DNA of 64,000 nucleotides from an uncultured Bacteroidales bacterium. Its GTDB lineage: Bacteria > Bacteroidota > Bacteroidia > Bacteroidales > P3. Where the stretch lies: assembly GCA_900316055.1 (NCBI GenBank), contig ONBK01000007.1:29143-93142 (forward strand), written 5' to 3'. Position numbers and translations under genes: made by a program. Shown here piece by piece: positions 24,968 through 34,546 of this stretch (positions within the stretch are counted from its first letter, which is position 1; each line of letters opens with the position of its first letter). The notes under the pieces were generated by a model. That model was not told where the DNA came from. It saw only the letters and a list, made by a program, of their open reading frames with translations, and searched no databases.

Positions 24968-25667
24968 GGAATACAGTATTTCTTTTGTGTAGATCCACTT
25001 TGGTGCGCTCTTTCTGCCATTTGGCGGCGGTGAGTGAGCGGATGTACTGTGTTGGTAGCGTGAGGTCGCAGGCCACGCAGACCATTGTCTGAGGATTGAG
25101 TGTCGATGCTAACGATTCCAACATCTGGTTGTTGCGGTAGGGGGCTTCGATGAAGATTTGTGTTTGGTGTTCGCGGTGCACACGCTCTTCGAGATGACGG
25201 ATGGCGGCGGCGCGTTTGCCCTTGTCGACAGGTAGATAGCCCACGAAAGCGAACGACTGTCCGTTGAAGCCGCTGGCCATCAGTGCCAGCATTAACGAGG
25301 AAGGACCCACAAGCGGAACTGCCTCGATTCCACGTCGTTGTGCTATCTTGGTGATCATCGCTCCCGGGTCGGCCACACAAGGCAATCCGGCTTCACTCAG
25401 CAGCCCTATGTTCTCGCCCCGCTCGATGGCATCCAAATAACCGCCTATTTCCTCGTGAGTAGTATGCTCGTTAAGTTCCAGAAAAACAGTGTCGTCGATA
25501 GGGTAGGGGAATCCTGCTTTCTTCAGAAACCGCCGTGCTGTTCGGAGTTCTTCGACGATGAAAGTGTGGCAGGTACCAAGGAGGCCGAGGTTGCCTTCTG
25601 GGAGACTTAGCGCAAGTTCGTCAGCGCCTATGGGTACGGGGAAAAGTATCAGTTTGCCTTTTGTCAT
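24954..25667 (-). CDS. rsmI: SAM-dependent tetrapyrrole-methylase-fold methyltransferase (RsmI-like)
   Basis: A 237-residue protein related to RsmI, which 2'-O-methylates C1402 of 16S rRNA. Conserved stretches are LFPVPIGADE at the N terminus, LSEAGLPCVADPGAMI (glycine-rich SAM loop), VPLVGPSSLMLALMASGFNG and IFIEAPYRNNQMLESL. It is shorter than E. coli RsmI because the C-terminal domain is missing; the Bacteroidetes variant of this family usually ends here. Lies four bases downstream of the patatin gene on the same strand. Confidence 0.82.
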   Translation of the reverse strand: MTKGKLILFPVPIGADELALSLPEGNLGLLGTCHTFIVEELRTARRFLKKAGFPYPIDDTVFLELNEHTTHEEIGGYLDAIERGENIGLLSEAGLPCVADPGAMITKIAQRRGIEAVPLVGPSSLMLALMASGFNGQSFAFVGYLPVDKGKRAAAIRHLEERVHREHQTQIFIEAPYRNNQMLESLASTLNPQTMVCVACDLTLPTQYIRSLTAAKWQKERTKVDLHKRNTVFLIGE

Positions 25668-25671
25668 GGTG

Positions 25672-26517
25672 TTATTTGCTGATTTCTGATAGTGTTTTCG
25701 CTGTCATACGGCGTCCAATCTCTACCAGGCGCTCCGATTTGTCGAAATCCATACCGTCGTAGCGGTTCATCTGAATGTCTATTAATACATCTGGTGGACA
25801 GATGGTTTCCATGAGCAGCGAGTTTTGCCTAATCATCAGTGAGCTTGCACGCACCAATAGAGAAAGGTAGTTCACCTTATTGCGTCTTGTAAACAATTTA
25901 GAACGACGGCGGTGGAAACGCTTTAGGGTTTGTTGTTGCCCCCAGTAATCGTGGCCACTTACATCCACGGCCACTAAGAGGTCGCCCTCTCGTCGTTCTA
26001 CGCGGTTCAGCGGCAGCGGGTTCATCACGCCTCCGTCTATCAGAATGCGGCCGCCCTGGTGCCGGGGGTCGAAGAGGGCTGGCAGCGAAATGGATGCACG
26101 TATGGCTTCCAGCAAACTCCCTTTGCGGAACACCACCTCTTCGCCACGTTCCCAGTCGGTAGAAATGGCGCAGAAGGGGATGGGCAACTCTTCGATTTTC
26201 ACATCTGAGATGAGCTCCCGGAGAGTCTCTACAACCTTCTCTCCCTTCACAATGTGGTCTAAACTAAACGAGAAGTCGGCCAAACGCAACATCTTCCATT
26301 TGTCCACGTTCTTCATTATCTCTCGCAACTCACGAAGCTTGCCTGCGGCATATACGCCGCCCACCAGGGCTCCCATAGAGCAACCCGCTATTGATCTTAT
26401 GTGGTAGCCGTGGGCCTCCAGCTCCTCTATGGCTCCGATATGCGCCAACCCTCGTGCGCCGCCACTCGAAAGCACCAGCGCCACTTCACGCCCTTGGTCC
26501 GTTAATTCCATTCCCAT
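25672..26517 (-). CDS. Patatin-like phospholipase
   Basis: A protein of about 281 residues from ATG 26517 with the patatin catalytic dyad: Ser in GCSMG (GxSxG), oxyanion loop SSGGARGLAHIG, and Asp in DGGVMNPLP. Bacterial members hydrolyse membrane phospholipids or lysophospholipids. The frame is open up to a TTG at 26577, but that TTG overlaps the -7 promoter element (26575-26582), so it cannot lie in the transcript; ATG 26517 or 26511 is preferred. Forms an operon with the RsmI-like gene. Confidence 0.83.
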   Translation of the reverse strand: MGMELTDQGREVALVLSSGGARGLAHIGAIEELEAHGYHIRSIAGCSMGALVGGVYAAGKLRELREIMKNVDKWKMLRLADFSFSLDHIVKGEKVVETLRELISDVKIEELPIPFCAISTDWERGEEVVFRKGSLLEAIRASISLPALFDPRHQGGRILIDGGVMNPLPLNRVERREGDLLVAVDVSGHDYWGQQQTLKRFHRRRSKLFTRRNKVNYLSLLVRASSLMIRQNSLLMETICPPDVLIDIQMNRYDGMDFDKSERLVEIGRRMTAKTLSEISK

Positions 26518-26574
26518 GCTCTTTTTACTCTTAGTCAGAGGATTCAATATGTTTCCTCTTTTTCTTTCATTTTG

Positions 26575-26582
26575 CAAAAATA
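26575..26582 (-). promoter_or_regulatory. -7 promoter element for patatin-rsmI operon
   Basis: Minus strand TATTTTTG followed by CA. It decides the patatin start because the long-frame TTG lies inside it. The leader to 26517 would be about 50 nt. Confidence 0.6.
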
Positions 26583-26660
26583 CATATATTTTGTCGTCTT
26601 ATGCAATAAAAAGATTTTTTTTCTGTTTTTTTGTAAATTTCAATATAAACACATAGGTAT

Positions 26661-27779
26661 ATGAAAAGAGTTGTCTGTTTTGCAATTGTTTTTCTCTCGT
26701 TGTCAGTACAGTCGTGCACTGCTCAACAGGGAGAGGTTCCAAAGGCATCAGAAAATGTGGTGTCTCGTTTGACACTTACCGACTTCACCGATGTGGCGGC
26801 CGCCACCATTGACGGTGTGGTACATATCAAGACCGAGATGACGCAACTGACACCTCTCTATCAGTCGTTCTTTGGTTTTATTATCCAGCAAGGTGTTCAA
26901 CGTCAGGTGTATAATGCTTATGGTTCGGGTGTTATCATCACCTCTGACGGTTATATCCTCACCAACAACCATGTGGTGCAGGACGCCGAGCGCATCTATG
27001 TGACCTTCAACGATCGCCGTGAACTGCCCGCCCATCTGGTGGGTAACGATCCCGCAACTGATTTGGCAGTGATTAAAGTGGAGGCTGAAGATTTAACCTA
27101 TATCCCCTTCGGTAACAGTGACAAGGTGCGTGTTGGTGAGCCCGTGTTGGCTATCGGCAACCCATTCAATCTTACCTCCACGGTGACCTCCGGCATTATC
27201 AGCGCAAAGGCACGCAATATGCATATTATTGACAATCCCCGCACAAACGAAACTCCGTTAGAGTCTTTTTTACAGACAGATGCAGCTGTTAATTCAGGTA
27301 ATAGTGGAGGTGCATTGGTGAACTCCCGTGCCGAACTTATCGGCATCGTGACGGCCATTGCTTCGGGTAATACGGGCAATTATATTGGTTACTCTTTCGC
27401 TATCCCCAGCAATATTGCTGTCAAGGTGGCCTCTGATTTGACCCGTTACGGTTATGTGCAGCGAGGCTATTTAGGAGTGCAAGTAACTGAAGTTGATGCC
27501 AATGTGGCTCGTCAGACGGGTGCCCGTGACACCAAAGGCCTTTATGTGGCTAGTGTCGTGCGCGACTGTGCTGCCGAGCGGGCAGGCATCCGTCAGGGTG
27601 ACGTCATTCTTCGCGTGGCCGGAAAGGAGGTGAATACCTTCGCCGAGATGATGGAAGAACTCGGAATCTTTTCTCCTGGCGACGAGGTAGAGGTGGATTA
27701 TGTACGTAATGGGAATACGAAGACTGTAAGATTGCAATTGCTTAATTCTAACGGAAATACGGATATTATTCGTAAGTGA
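26661..27779 (+). CDS. degQ: HtrA/DegP-family serine protease with a single PDZ domain
   Basis: A 372-residue periplasmic protease. The signal peptide ends VQSCTAQ, where the Cys could be lipidated though the lipobox is imperfect. The catalytic triad is visible: His in LTNNHVVQDAE, Asp in DPATDLAVIK, Ser in GNSGGALVN. One PDZ domain follows (about 265-365, GYLGVQVTEVDANVARQTGA to AGIRQGDVILRVAGKEV). Most Bacteroidetes Do proteases carry two PDZ domains, so this is a short, DegS-like architecture. Role: envelope protein quality control or signalling. The MATE gene overlaps its stop. Confidence 0.88.
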   Translation: MKRVVCFAIVFLSLSVQSCTAQQGEVPKASENVVSRLTLTDFTDVAAATIDGVVHIKTEMTQLTPLYQSFFGFIIQQGVQRQVYNAYGSGVIITSDGYILTNNHVVQDAERIYVTFNDRRELPAHLVGNDPATDLAVIKVEAEDLTYIPFGNSDKVRVGEPVLAIGNPFNLTSTVTSGIISAKARNMHIIDNPRTNETPLESFLQTDAAVNSGNSGGALVNSRAELIGIVTAIASGNTGNYIGYSFAIPSNIAVKVASDLTRYGYVQRGYLGVQVTEVDANVARQTGARDTKGLYVASVVRDCAAERAGIRQGDVILRVAGKEVNTFAEMMEELGIFSPGDEVEVDYVRNGNTKTVRLQLLNSNGNTDIIRK

Positions 27780-29170
27780 CACTTGAAGATAAATATGAAG
27801 AGATGACGACCGAACCTGTGAAGGGTTTGGTTTGTAAGATGGCGGTGCCGACCATCATTGCGATGGTCACCACCGCCCTCTATAATGTCGTCGATGCCGC
27901 TTTCATTGGCAGGCTTAGCACCGAGGGTACTGCGGGTATCGGTATCTCGTTTGCCTACATGACCTTCATCCAGGCTCTTGGTTTCTATTTTGGACATGGA
28001 AGTGGTAATCATATTTCCAGAGCGTTAGGGGCCAAAGATGTGTCGTCGGCATCGGTGGTTGCTACCGTGGGATTTGTCACCCCGTTCCTACTGGGTTTAG
28101 TAGCGGCGTTGGTATGTTTGCCAAATCTCAGCTGGCTGAGTCGTCTGCTTGGAGCTCCAGAGGGTGTGGTGCCCTATGCCAATGAATATCTGTGCTATAT
28201 CGTTGTGGCTACGCCCTTTATGATGTCTGCACTCACGCTCAACAATCAGCTCCGTCTACAGGGAAATGCCCATTTCGGCATGGTGGGTATCGTCAGTGGC
28301 GCCATTCTCAATATTGCCCTCGACCCACTCTTCATCTTTACTTTTGGTATGGGCGTGAGCGGCGCTTCCTTGGCCACTGCCATCAGTCAACTCTTTGCAT
28401 GGGGATTGCTTTTGTATGGTACATTTAAGCCTGAGAGTGTGCATATAAGTCTTCGTAACTTTAAGCCTTCCTTTAATGTCTATTACGAAATCTTTCGAGG
28501 GGGATTACCCTCTCTTTTTCGTCAGGTCTTCAACTGTGCAGCCGCTGTCTCGCTCAACTATTGTGCCGCCCTCTATGCTGCTCCCGGCCAGGAGGCCTCT
28601 GCTGTAGCCGCTTTCGCAGTGGTCACTCGCATTATGATGTTCGCCTTCAGTGTGGTGCTGGGTTTCTGTCAGGGATTCCAGCCTGTCTGTGGCTATAACT
28701 ACGGGGCCAAACTCTATGGCCGTGTGCGTGAGTCGTGGCTTTTCGCCAGTAGCATGGGTACTGTCTTTTTGTTCGTTATCTCGGCCGTGGGTTTTCTCTT
28801 TGCACCACAGATTGTTGCCCTCTTCCGAGCGGAAGACCCGGTGCTGATAGAGATAGGTGCCGTCACCCTTCGATGGCAGTGTGCCGCCTTCCCGTTAGTA
28901 GCCCTCTTCACCGCCACAGGCATGCTCTTTCAGAACATCCGTATGACTGGACCAGCCACACTGCTAAGTGTCTGTCGTAATGGTCTTTTCTTCCTTCCGG
29001 CGCTGCTCCTGCTGCCCATGTGGCTGGGGCTGGAGGGTGTTCAGATGGCCCAAAGTGTTGCCGACTTCCTCACCTTTGTCCTATCGGTACCCTATGCTAT
29101 TTGGATCAATCGGAAATTGAAAAACAAGATGGGAACCGATGATAATATCCACACAACAACTGAAGAATGA
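27776..29170 (+). CDS. MATE family multidrug/cation efflux transporter
   Basis: A 464-residue, twelve-helix MatE protein with two repeated halves, expected to export cationic compounds with sodium or proton antiport. Characteristic pieces are VPTIIAMVTTALYNVVDAAFIG, GFYFGHGSGNHISRALGA and FCQGFQPVCGYNYGAK. The GTG at 27776 overlaps the protease TGA (GTGA); ATG at 27803 is the alternative and gives a more usual N terminus. Coupled with the protease gene by position only. Confidence 0.88.
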   Translation: MTLEDKYEEMTTEPVKGLVCKMAVPTIIAMVTTALYNVVDAAFIGRLSTEGTAGIGISFAYMTFIQALGFYFGHGSGNHISRALGAKDVSSASVVATVGFVTPFLLGLVAALVCLPNLSWLSRLLGAPEGVVPYANEYLCYIVVATPFMMSALTLNNQLRLQGNAHFGMVGIVSGAILNIALDPLFIFTFGMGVSGASLATAISQLFAWGLLLYGTFKPESVHISLRNFKPSFNVYYEIFRGGLPSLFRQVFNCAAAVSLNYCAALYAAPGQEASAVAAFAVVTRIMMFAFSVVLGFCQGFQPVCGYNYGAKLYGRVRESWLFASSMGTVFLFVISAVGFLFAPQIVALFRAEDPVLIEIGAVTLRWQCAAFPLVALFTATGMLFQNIRMTGPATLLSVCRNGLFFLPALLLLPMWLGLEGVQMAQSVADFLTFVLSVPYAIWINRKLKNKMGTDDNIHTTTEE

Positions 29171-29277
29171 ATCTATTAGATGCCTCTTTGGTACAAACGA
29201 AAAATGATTTCACTTCACTCGACAAGAGTGACATTCCGGAAATGAACAAAAAATTTTGCCAATTTGCTCAACTTTCG

Positions 29278-29285
29278 TAACTTTG
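29278..29285 (+). promoter_or_regulatory. -33/-7 promoter for sufB
   Basis: TAACTTTG then CA, with TTTG at 29254-29257 twenty bases upstream: one of the best matches to the Bacteroidetes consensus in the window. Confidence 0.75.
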
Positions 29286-29313
29286 CATTTTTGATTTAGA
29301 CATTGATTTTGTG

Positions 29314-30759
29314 ATGGAAGACAACGAAAAAGATATTATTCAGGAAGTTACCAACGAGGAATACAAATGGGGCTTCACCACCGATATTGACACCGAGACC
29401 ATCCGCAAGGGTCTCGACGAGGAGGTTGTACGATTGATTTCGAAGAAAAAGAACGAACCGGAGTGGCTGTTGGAGTTCCGCCTCGAGGCCTTCCACCGTT
29501 GGCAGAAGATGAAGGAGCCCGACTGGGCACATCTCGAATACGAAACGCCCAACTACCAGGATATCATCTATTTCGCTGCTCCAAAGCAAGAGAAGAAAAA
29601 AAGCATGGATGAGGTTGATCCGGAGCTTTTGGCCACCTTCGACAAGCTGGGTATCCCACTCCGTGAGCGTGAAGCCCTCGCAGGTGTGGCCTACGATGCC
29701 ATCATGGACTCCGTGAGTGTGAAGACTACCAGCCAGAAAGCCTTGGAGGAGAAAGGTATCATCTTTATGCCCATCAGCGAGGCGGTACAGAAGCACCCCG
29801 ACTTGGTTCGCAAGTATTTGGGAAGCGTGGTGCCGTCGGCTGACAACTTCTTTGCCGCCCTCAACAGCGCCGTCTTCTCCGATGGCTCCTTCTGCTATAT
29901 TCCCAAGGGGGTGCGCTGTCCAATGGAACTCTCCAGCTATTTCAGAATCAACGCCAAGGGAACGGGTCAGTTTGAGCGCACGCTGATAGTGGCCGACGAG
30001 GGCGCCTATGTCTCCTATATGGAAGGTTGTACCGCTCCGCAACGCGATGAGAACCAGCTGCATGCCGCCATCGTGGAGATTGTCGTCATGAAGGACGCCG
30101 AGGTGAAATACAGCACCGTACAGAACTGGTACCCCGGCGATAAGGAGGGCAAGGGTGGCATCTACAATTTTGTTACCAAGCGTGGCATCTGCAAGGGCTC
30201 GCACTCGAAGCTCAGTTGGACGCAGGTGGAGACCGGCAGTGCCGTTACTTGGAAGTACCCCAGCTGCATACTGCAAGGCGATGACAGCACTGCTGAGTTT
30301 TACTCCGTCGCTGTCACCAACAATTACCAGCAGGCCGATACCGGCACCAAGATGATTCATGTGGGGAAGAATACCCGCTCGACCATTATGAGCAAGGGTA
30401 TTTCGGCCGGCAAAAGCCACAACAGCTACCGCGGCCTTGTGCAGATAGGCAAGGGGGCCGACAACGCCCGCAACTACTCGCAGTGCGACAGCCTCCTATT
30501 GGGTGACCAATGCGGTGCCCATACATGGCCCTACATCAAGGCCGACAACCACACCGCCATCCTCGAGCATGAGGCCACCACCTCGAAAATTTCTGAGGAT
30601 CAGCTCTTCTACTGTCAGCAGCGTGGCATCAGCCCCGAGAGTGCCGTGGGCCTCATCGTCAATGGCTACGCTAAGGATGTGCTGAAAAAACTTCCCATGG
30701 AATTTGCTGTCGAAGCCCAAAAGTTACTCAGCATCAGCCTCGAAGGCAGCGTGGGATAA
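29314..30759 (+). CDS. sufB: Fe-S cluster assembly scaffold protein SufB
   Basis: A 481-residue SufB. It shows [10 protein letters not shown]-like N-terminal motifs, the [21 protein letters not shown] block, [38 protein letters not shown] and the C-terminal [21 protein letters not shown] with GLIVNGY. SufB forms the SufBC2D complex that builds Fe-S clusters. GTG 29311 is one codon upstream, but ATG 29314 is the natural start. sufC, sufD and sufS, which normally follow, are not here; an aguB-aguA operon does. Confidence 0.94.
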   Translation: MEDNEKDIIQEVTNEEYKWGFTTDIDTETIRKGLDEEVVRLISKKKNEPEWLLEFRLEAFHRWQKMKEPDWAHLEYETPNYQDIIYFAAPKQEKKKSMDEVDPELLATFDKLGIPLREREALAGVAYDAIMDSVSVKTTSQKALEEKGIIFMPISEAVQKHPDLVRKYLGSVVPSADNFFAALNSAVFSDGSFCYIPKGVRCPMELSSYFRINAKGTGQFERTLIVADEGAYVSYMEGCTAPQRDENQLHAAIVEIVVMKDAEVKYSTVQNWYPGDKEGKGGIYNFVTKRGICKGSHSKLSWTQVETGSAVTWKYPSCILQGDDSTAEFYSVAVTNNYQQADTGTKMIHVGKNTRSTIMSKGISAGKSHNSYRGLVQIGKGADNARNYSQCDSLLLGDQCGAHTWPYIKADNHTAILEHEATTSKISEDQLFYCQQRGISPESAVGLIVNGYAKDVLKKLPMEFAVEAQKLLSISLEGSVG

Positions 30760-30770
30760 TGAATGAAAAC

Positions 30771-30801
30771 TATAGTGACTATAGTTACAATAGTCACTAT
30801 A
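30771..30801. repeat. Period-9 inverted array / hairpin between sufB and aguB
   Basis: TATAGTGACTAT (30771-30782) and ATAGTCACTATA (30790-30801) are perfect 12-bp arms around AGTTACA; the DNA also has a 9-bp period (TATAGTGAC, TATAGTTAC, AATAGTCAC). Confidence 0.75.
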
Positions 30802-30813
30802 ATATAAAGAGTT

Positions 30814-31683
30814 ATGAATAAAGTAAAAGTGGGTATTGCGCAGATGAGTTGCGTCGAGGATAAGGCGCAAAACATTGAGCGCTACACAGAAAAGGTGCGC
30901 GAGCTGGCCGCCGGCGGCGCACAGATTATCTGTCTGCAGGAACTCTTCGCCTCGCTCTATTTCTGCGACGAGGAGCGTTATCAGAACTTCAAACTGGCAG
31001 AGCCTATTCCCGAGGGTCCTACCACGCAGCACTTCATGGCGCTGGCTAAGGAACTCGGCGTGGTGATTATCTGCTCGATGTTCGAGAAGCGTGCCGAAGG
31101 GCTCTATCACAACACCACTGCCGTCATCGACGCCGATGGCTCCTACCTTGGCATGTACCGCAAGATGCACATCCCCGATGATCCGGGTTACTACGAGAAA
31201 TTCTACTTCACCCCCGGCGACCTCGGCTATAAGGTGTTCAAAACCAAGTACGCTACCGTGGGTGTGCTCATCTGCTGGGACCAGTGGTACCCCGAAGCCA
31301 GCCGCATCACCGCCCTCAAGGGCGCCCAGATACTTTTCTATCCTACCGCTATTGGTTGGGACGTACGGCAGGACGAACACGACAACCGTGAGCAGTACGA
31401 TGCCTGGCAGACCATCCAGCGCAGCCACGCTGTCGCCAACGGCGTCCCTGTAGTGAGCGTGAATCGCACCGGTAGGGAAGGGGGTATGCAGTTCTGGGGC
31501 GGCAGCTTCATCACCAACGCCTTTGGACGTGTGCTCTATCAAGCTCCTCATCTCGAAGAGACCATCCACATTGAGGAACTTGACCTTGACGAGACCGACC
31601 ACTACCGCCGCCACTGGCCCTACCTCCGCGACCGCCGAATCGACAGCTACTCCGACATAACCAAAAGATATATAGACGAATGA
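30814..31683 (+). CDS. aguB: N-carbamoylputrescine amidase
   Basis: A 289-residue nitrilase-superfamily enzyme hydrolysing N-carbamoylputrescine to putrescine, CO2 and ammonia. The Glu-Lys-Cys triad is visible in ICLQELFAS, YRKMHIPDDPGYYEKFYF and VGVLICWDQWYPEASR. Its partner aguA follows with an ATGA-type four-base overlap, which supports the substrate assignment. Together they turn agmatine into putrescine in the cytoplasm. Confidence 0.93.
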   Translation: MNKVKVGIAQMSCVEDKAQNIERYTEKVRELAAGGAQIICLQELFASLYFCDEERYQNFKLAEPIPEGPTTQHFMALAKELGVVIICSMFEKRAEGLYHNTTAVIDADGSYLGMYRKMHIPDDPGYYEKFYFTPGDLGYKVFKTKYATVGVLICWDQWYPEASRITALKGAQILFYPTAIGWDVRQDEHDNREQYDAWQTIQRSHAVANGVPVVSVNRTGREGGMQFWGGSFITNAFGRVLYQAPHLEETIHIEELDLDETDHYRRHWPYLRDRRIDSYSDITKRYIDE

Positions 31684-32735
31684 CTCCAAAAGAACTCGGA
31701 TATTTCATGCCCGCCGAATGGGCAAAGCACGAGGCCACCTGGCTCACTTATCCCAAGAACCCCGACTCCTGGCCCGGAAAGATAGAGACCATCTATCCCT
31801 CCTATCATCTCTTTGTCAAGACACTGGCGGAGTGCGAGATGGTGCATATCAATGTAGATGATAACACCATGTTACAGCACGTCAAGAAGGAACTCGAGGC
31901 CATCGGGACTAACATGCAGAACATTACCCTGCATCTCATTGCCAGCAATGATGCCTGGTGCCGTGATCACGGCCCCGCCTTCCTACTTAACCATAATAAT
32001 AGCAATCGGGCAATTGTCAACTGGAATCACAATGCCTGGGGTGGCAAGTACCCCTATGAGCTTGATACCCAAGTGCCCGTACGAATCCACGAATATTTAG
32101 TGGAAAGTAAAAAGTGGAAAGCGGAAAGTCTGTTCACTCCCAACATAGTGATGGAGGGTGGAAGCATTGACGTCAACGGCTGTGGCGACCTCCTCACCAC
32201 CACCTCGTGCCTCCTCAACCCCAACCGCAATCCGCAACTCAATCAGGATCAGATAGAGAACTACCTTCGAGACTACTACGGTGTGGAAAATATCATCTGG
32301 TTGGGCGACGGCATTGTGGGCGATGACACCGACGGCCATGTCGACGACCTCTCGCGCTTTGTCGCGCCCGACACCATCGTTACCGTCGTCGAAGAAGATG
32401 CCTGGGACGAGAACTATGAGCCCCTGCAGAAGAATCTTCGAATGCTCAACCGTTGCCGCCTCGCCAACGGCAAACAACCCACCATTGTTGAACTTCCCAT
32501 GCCCGACATCGTCTTCTATGACAACCAGCGCCTCCCGGCTTCCTACGCCAACTTCTACATTGCCAATGGAAAGGTCATTTTTCCCACCTATCGTTGCCTC
32601 GCCGACAATCAGGCCGCCTACATCCTCGAAGCCCTCTTCCCCGACCGCGAAATCATCGGCATCGACTCCACTGATATCATTTGGGGTCTCGGCTCTTTCC
32701 ATTGCCTTTCGCAGCAAATGCCGTCTATCAGTTAA
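31680..32735 (+). CDS. aguA: Agmatine deiminase
   Basis: A 351-residue PPAD-family deiminase making N-carbamoylputrescine from agmatine. Key segments are SNDAWCRDHGPAF, WNHNAWGGKY, MEGGSIDVNG, DTDGHVDDLSRF and the nucleophile Cys in WGLGSFHCLSQQMP close to the end. A short repeat array encodes VESKKWKAES (about residues 141-150), a stretch with no counterpart I would expect in the family. Overlaps aguB; the S41 protease follows 26 bp on. Confidence 0.93.
   Translation: MTPKELGYFMPAEWAKHEATWLTYPKNPDSWPGKIETIYPSYHLFVKTLAECEMVHINVDDNTMLQHVKKELEAIGTNMQNITLHLIASNDAWCRDHGPAFLLNHNNSNRAIVNWNHNAWGGKYPYELDTQVPVRIHEYLVESKKWKAESLFTPNIVMEGGSIDVNGCGDLLTTTSCLLNPNRNPQLNQDQIENYLRDYYGVENIIWLGDGIVGDDTDGHVDDLSRFVAPDTIVTVVEEDAWDENYEPLQKNLRMLNRCRLANGKQPTIVELPMPDIVFYDNQRLPASYANFYIANGKVIFPTYRCLADNQAAYILEALFPDREIIGIDSTDIIWGLGSFHCLSQQMPSIS
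32099..32130. repeat. Period-7 array in aguA
   Basis: AGTGGAA, AGTAAAA, AGTGGAA, AGCGGAA at 7 bp steps, in frame, in a loop between the NHNAWGG block and MEGGSID. Confidence 0.65.
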
Positions 32736-32736
32736 G

Positions 32737-32763
32737 AGATAATAGATAAGAGATAATAGTTAT
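32737..32763. repeat. Period-7 array before S41 protease
   Basis: AGATAAT, AGATAAG, AGATAAT, AGTTATG: the last unit contains the protease start codon at 32762. Confidence 0.6.
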
Positions 32764-34423
32764 GAAAAAACATTTGTCCTTTCACTTCCTTTCACTTCCT
32801 TTCACTCCTTGTCACTCCCTAATACTTCTTTCGCTCCTCACCTTTCACCTTTCACCTTTCACCTCAGTTTCCGCGCAGGCTCCCATCATCCCCGACACTC
32901 TCACCGCCGGGCAGGTACGTGTCGACGAGGTGATGAAACTCATCGACGGCAACTACACCGAGGCTCCCGATATGGACAAGCTTTCCACCGAGGCTATCAA
33001 CGCCATGTTCAAAGCCCTTGACCCCCACAGTACTTACATTCCCGCCAAGGATGTGGAGCGTGCAAACGAAGGTCTGCAGGGCAATTTCGAAGGCGTGGGC
33101 ATCTCGTTCCAGATTGTTGAGGACACCATTGTTGTACAATCGGTCATCGCCGGCGGCCCCTCCGAGAAGGTAGGACTCGAGGTGGGCGACAAACTCATCC
33201 GCATCGACGGGGAGCCCGCCACGGGCGATAGCATCAACAACCAGTTTGTATTCAAGCACCTGAGAGGTAAGAAGGGTACAGTCGTCACCCTCGACATCCA
33301 GCGACAAGGCTCCATCTACACCTTCGAAATCACGCGCGATAAGGTGCCTATCTATTCCATTGACACCTGGTTTATGGCCGACGACACCATCGGCTACATT
33401 CGCCTCATCCGCTTTGCCCGTACCTCCGTCGACGAGTTTCGCAAAGCACTCTCATCCTTGCAGAAACAAGGCATGAAAGCCCTTATCCTCGACCTTCGCG
33501 GCAATACCGGCGGCTTCCTCGACATTGCCTACAATCTCGCCAACGAGTTTCTCGACCGCAACCAGCTCATAGTCTATCAGGAAGGTCGTCGCACACCGCG
33601 TCAGAATTACCGCTCCAACGGGCGTGGGAAATTCCGTGCTGAGCGCAAAGATGATAAAATCACTGGAAACCGCCTCGTCGTCCTTATCGACGAAGGCTCT
33701 GCCTCTGCCTCCGAGATTGTCTCGGGAGCCGTGCAAGATTGGGACCGCGGTACCATCATCGGTCGCCGCTCCTTCGGTAAAGGACTCGTACAGCGCATGT
33801 TTCAGCTCTCCGACGGCGGACAGATACGTCTCACCACCGCCCGCTACTACACCCCCTCGGGTCGCTGCATCCAGCGCCCCTACGACGCGGGATCCGATGC
33901 CTACCGGGACGATATTTCTGATCGTTACAAGCATGGTGAGCTCGTCAATGCCGACTCTATCCATTTCGCTGATTCGCTGAAATACAAGACTGCTGGTGGC
34001 CGAACTGTCTATGGTGGTGGCGGCATCATGCCCGATATTTTCGTCCCCATGGACACCATGCGCCTCTCCGACTATTTCATCTCGCTGCGTGGCAAAGGTC
34101 TACTCAACAGTGTGCCCCTGCAGTGGGCCGACAGCCACAGGAAAGACCCCGAGGTGAAGACCTTCGAACTCTTCCTGCAGCACTATGACAGCTTTGGCCT
34201 CGACAAGATTCTTGCCGATGCTGCCATCGAGAAAGGCGTGGTGCGAGACACAGAGAAAGAGGCGCAAGAACCTGAACGCACGAAACATAGCGATAACTAT
34301 CTACGTATGATGCTCAAAGCCCAAGTCGCCAAAGACCTCTTCGGCATCGAGTACTACTACAAGGTGATGAAGGATTCTGACGAGCCCTACCTCCGCGCCC
34401 TCGAAGAGCTCCGGAAGAGATAA
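32762..34423 (+). CDS. S41 family C-terminal processing peptidase
   Basis: A 553-residue exported protease of the CtpA/Prc type. After the signal peptide come a PDZ domain (about 95-180, GNFEGVGISFQIV to VGLEVGDKLIRIDGEPA) and the catalytic core with IGYIRLIRFARTS, ALILDLRGNTGGFLD, the Ser nucleophile in GSASASE (about 312-318) and the Lys base in RSFGKGLVQ. Family members trim C termini of periplasmic proteins. The signal peptide is odd: nearly all of it (HFLSLPFTPCHSLILLSLLT) is encoded by period-10 and period-7 arrays. A terminator follows. Confidence 0.92.
   Translation: MKKHLSFHFLSLPFTPCHSLILLSLLTFHLSPFTSVSAQAPIIPDTLTAGQVRVDEVMKLIDGNYTEAPDMDKLSTEAINAMFKALDPHSTYIPAKDVERANEGLQGNFEGVGISFQIVEDTIVVQSVIAGGPSEKVGLEVGDKLIRIDGEPATGDSINNQFVFKHLRGKKGTVVTLDIQRQGSIYTFEITRDKVPIYSIDTWFMADDTIGYIRLIRFARTSVDEFRKALSSLQKQGMKALILDLRGNTGGFLDIAYNLANEFLDRNQLIVYQEGRRTPRQNYRSNGRGKFRAERKDDKITGNRLVVLIDEGSASASEIVSGAVQDWDRGTIIGRRSFGKGLVQRMFQLSDGGQIRLTTARYYTPSGRCIQRPYDAGSDAYRDDISDRYKHGELVNADSIHFADSLKYKTAGGRTVYGGGGIMPDIFVPMDTMRLSDYFISLRGKGLLNSVPLQWADSHRKDPEVKTFELFLQHYDSFGLDKILADAAIEKGVVRDTEKEAQEPERTKHSDNYLRMMLKAQVAKDLFGIEYYYKVMKDSDEPYLRALEELRKR
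32777..32865. repeat. Period-10 and period-7 arrays encoding a signal peptide
   Basis: TTTCACTTCC-type units at 10 bp steps (32777-32820), then CACCTTT units at 7 bp steps (32837-32865). Together they supply the hydrophobic core of the protease signal sequence. Confidence 0.75.
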
Positions 34424-34455
34424 ATATGGTTTAGATCTTCATTTTGAGACTTTTC

Positions 34456-34493
34456 CGTTCCCTGTGCAATTTTTGAACAGGGAACGTTTTTTT
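34456..34493 (+). terminator. Rho-independent terminator after S41 protease
   Basis: CGTTCCCTGT (34456-34465) pairs with ACAGGGAACG (34477-34486), followed by seven Ts. Confidence 0.9.
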
Positions 34494-34546
34494 GTGTCCC
34501 CAAACCGTTTTTGTACAATCCACGAAATCACCACTTTGTAGTCTAT

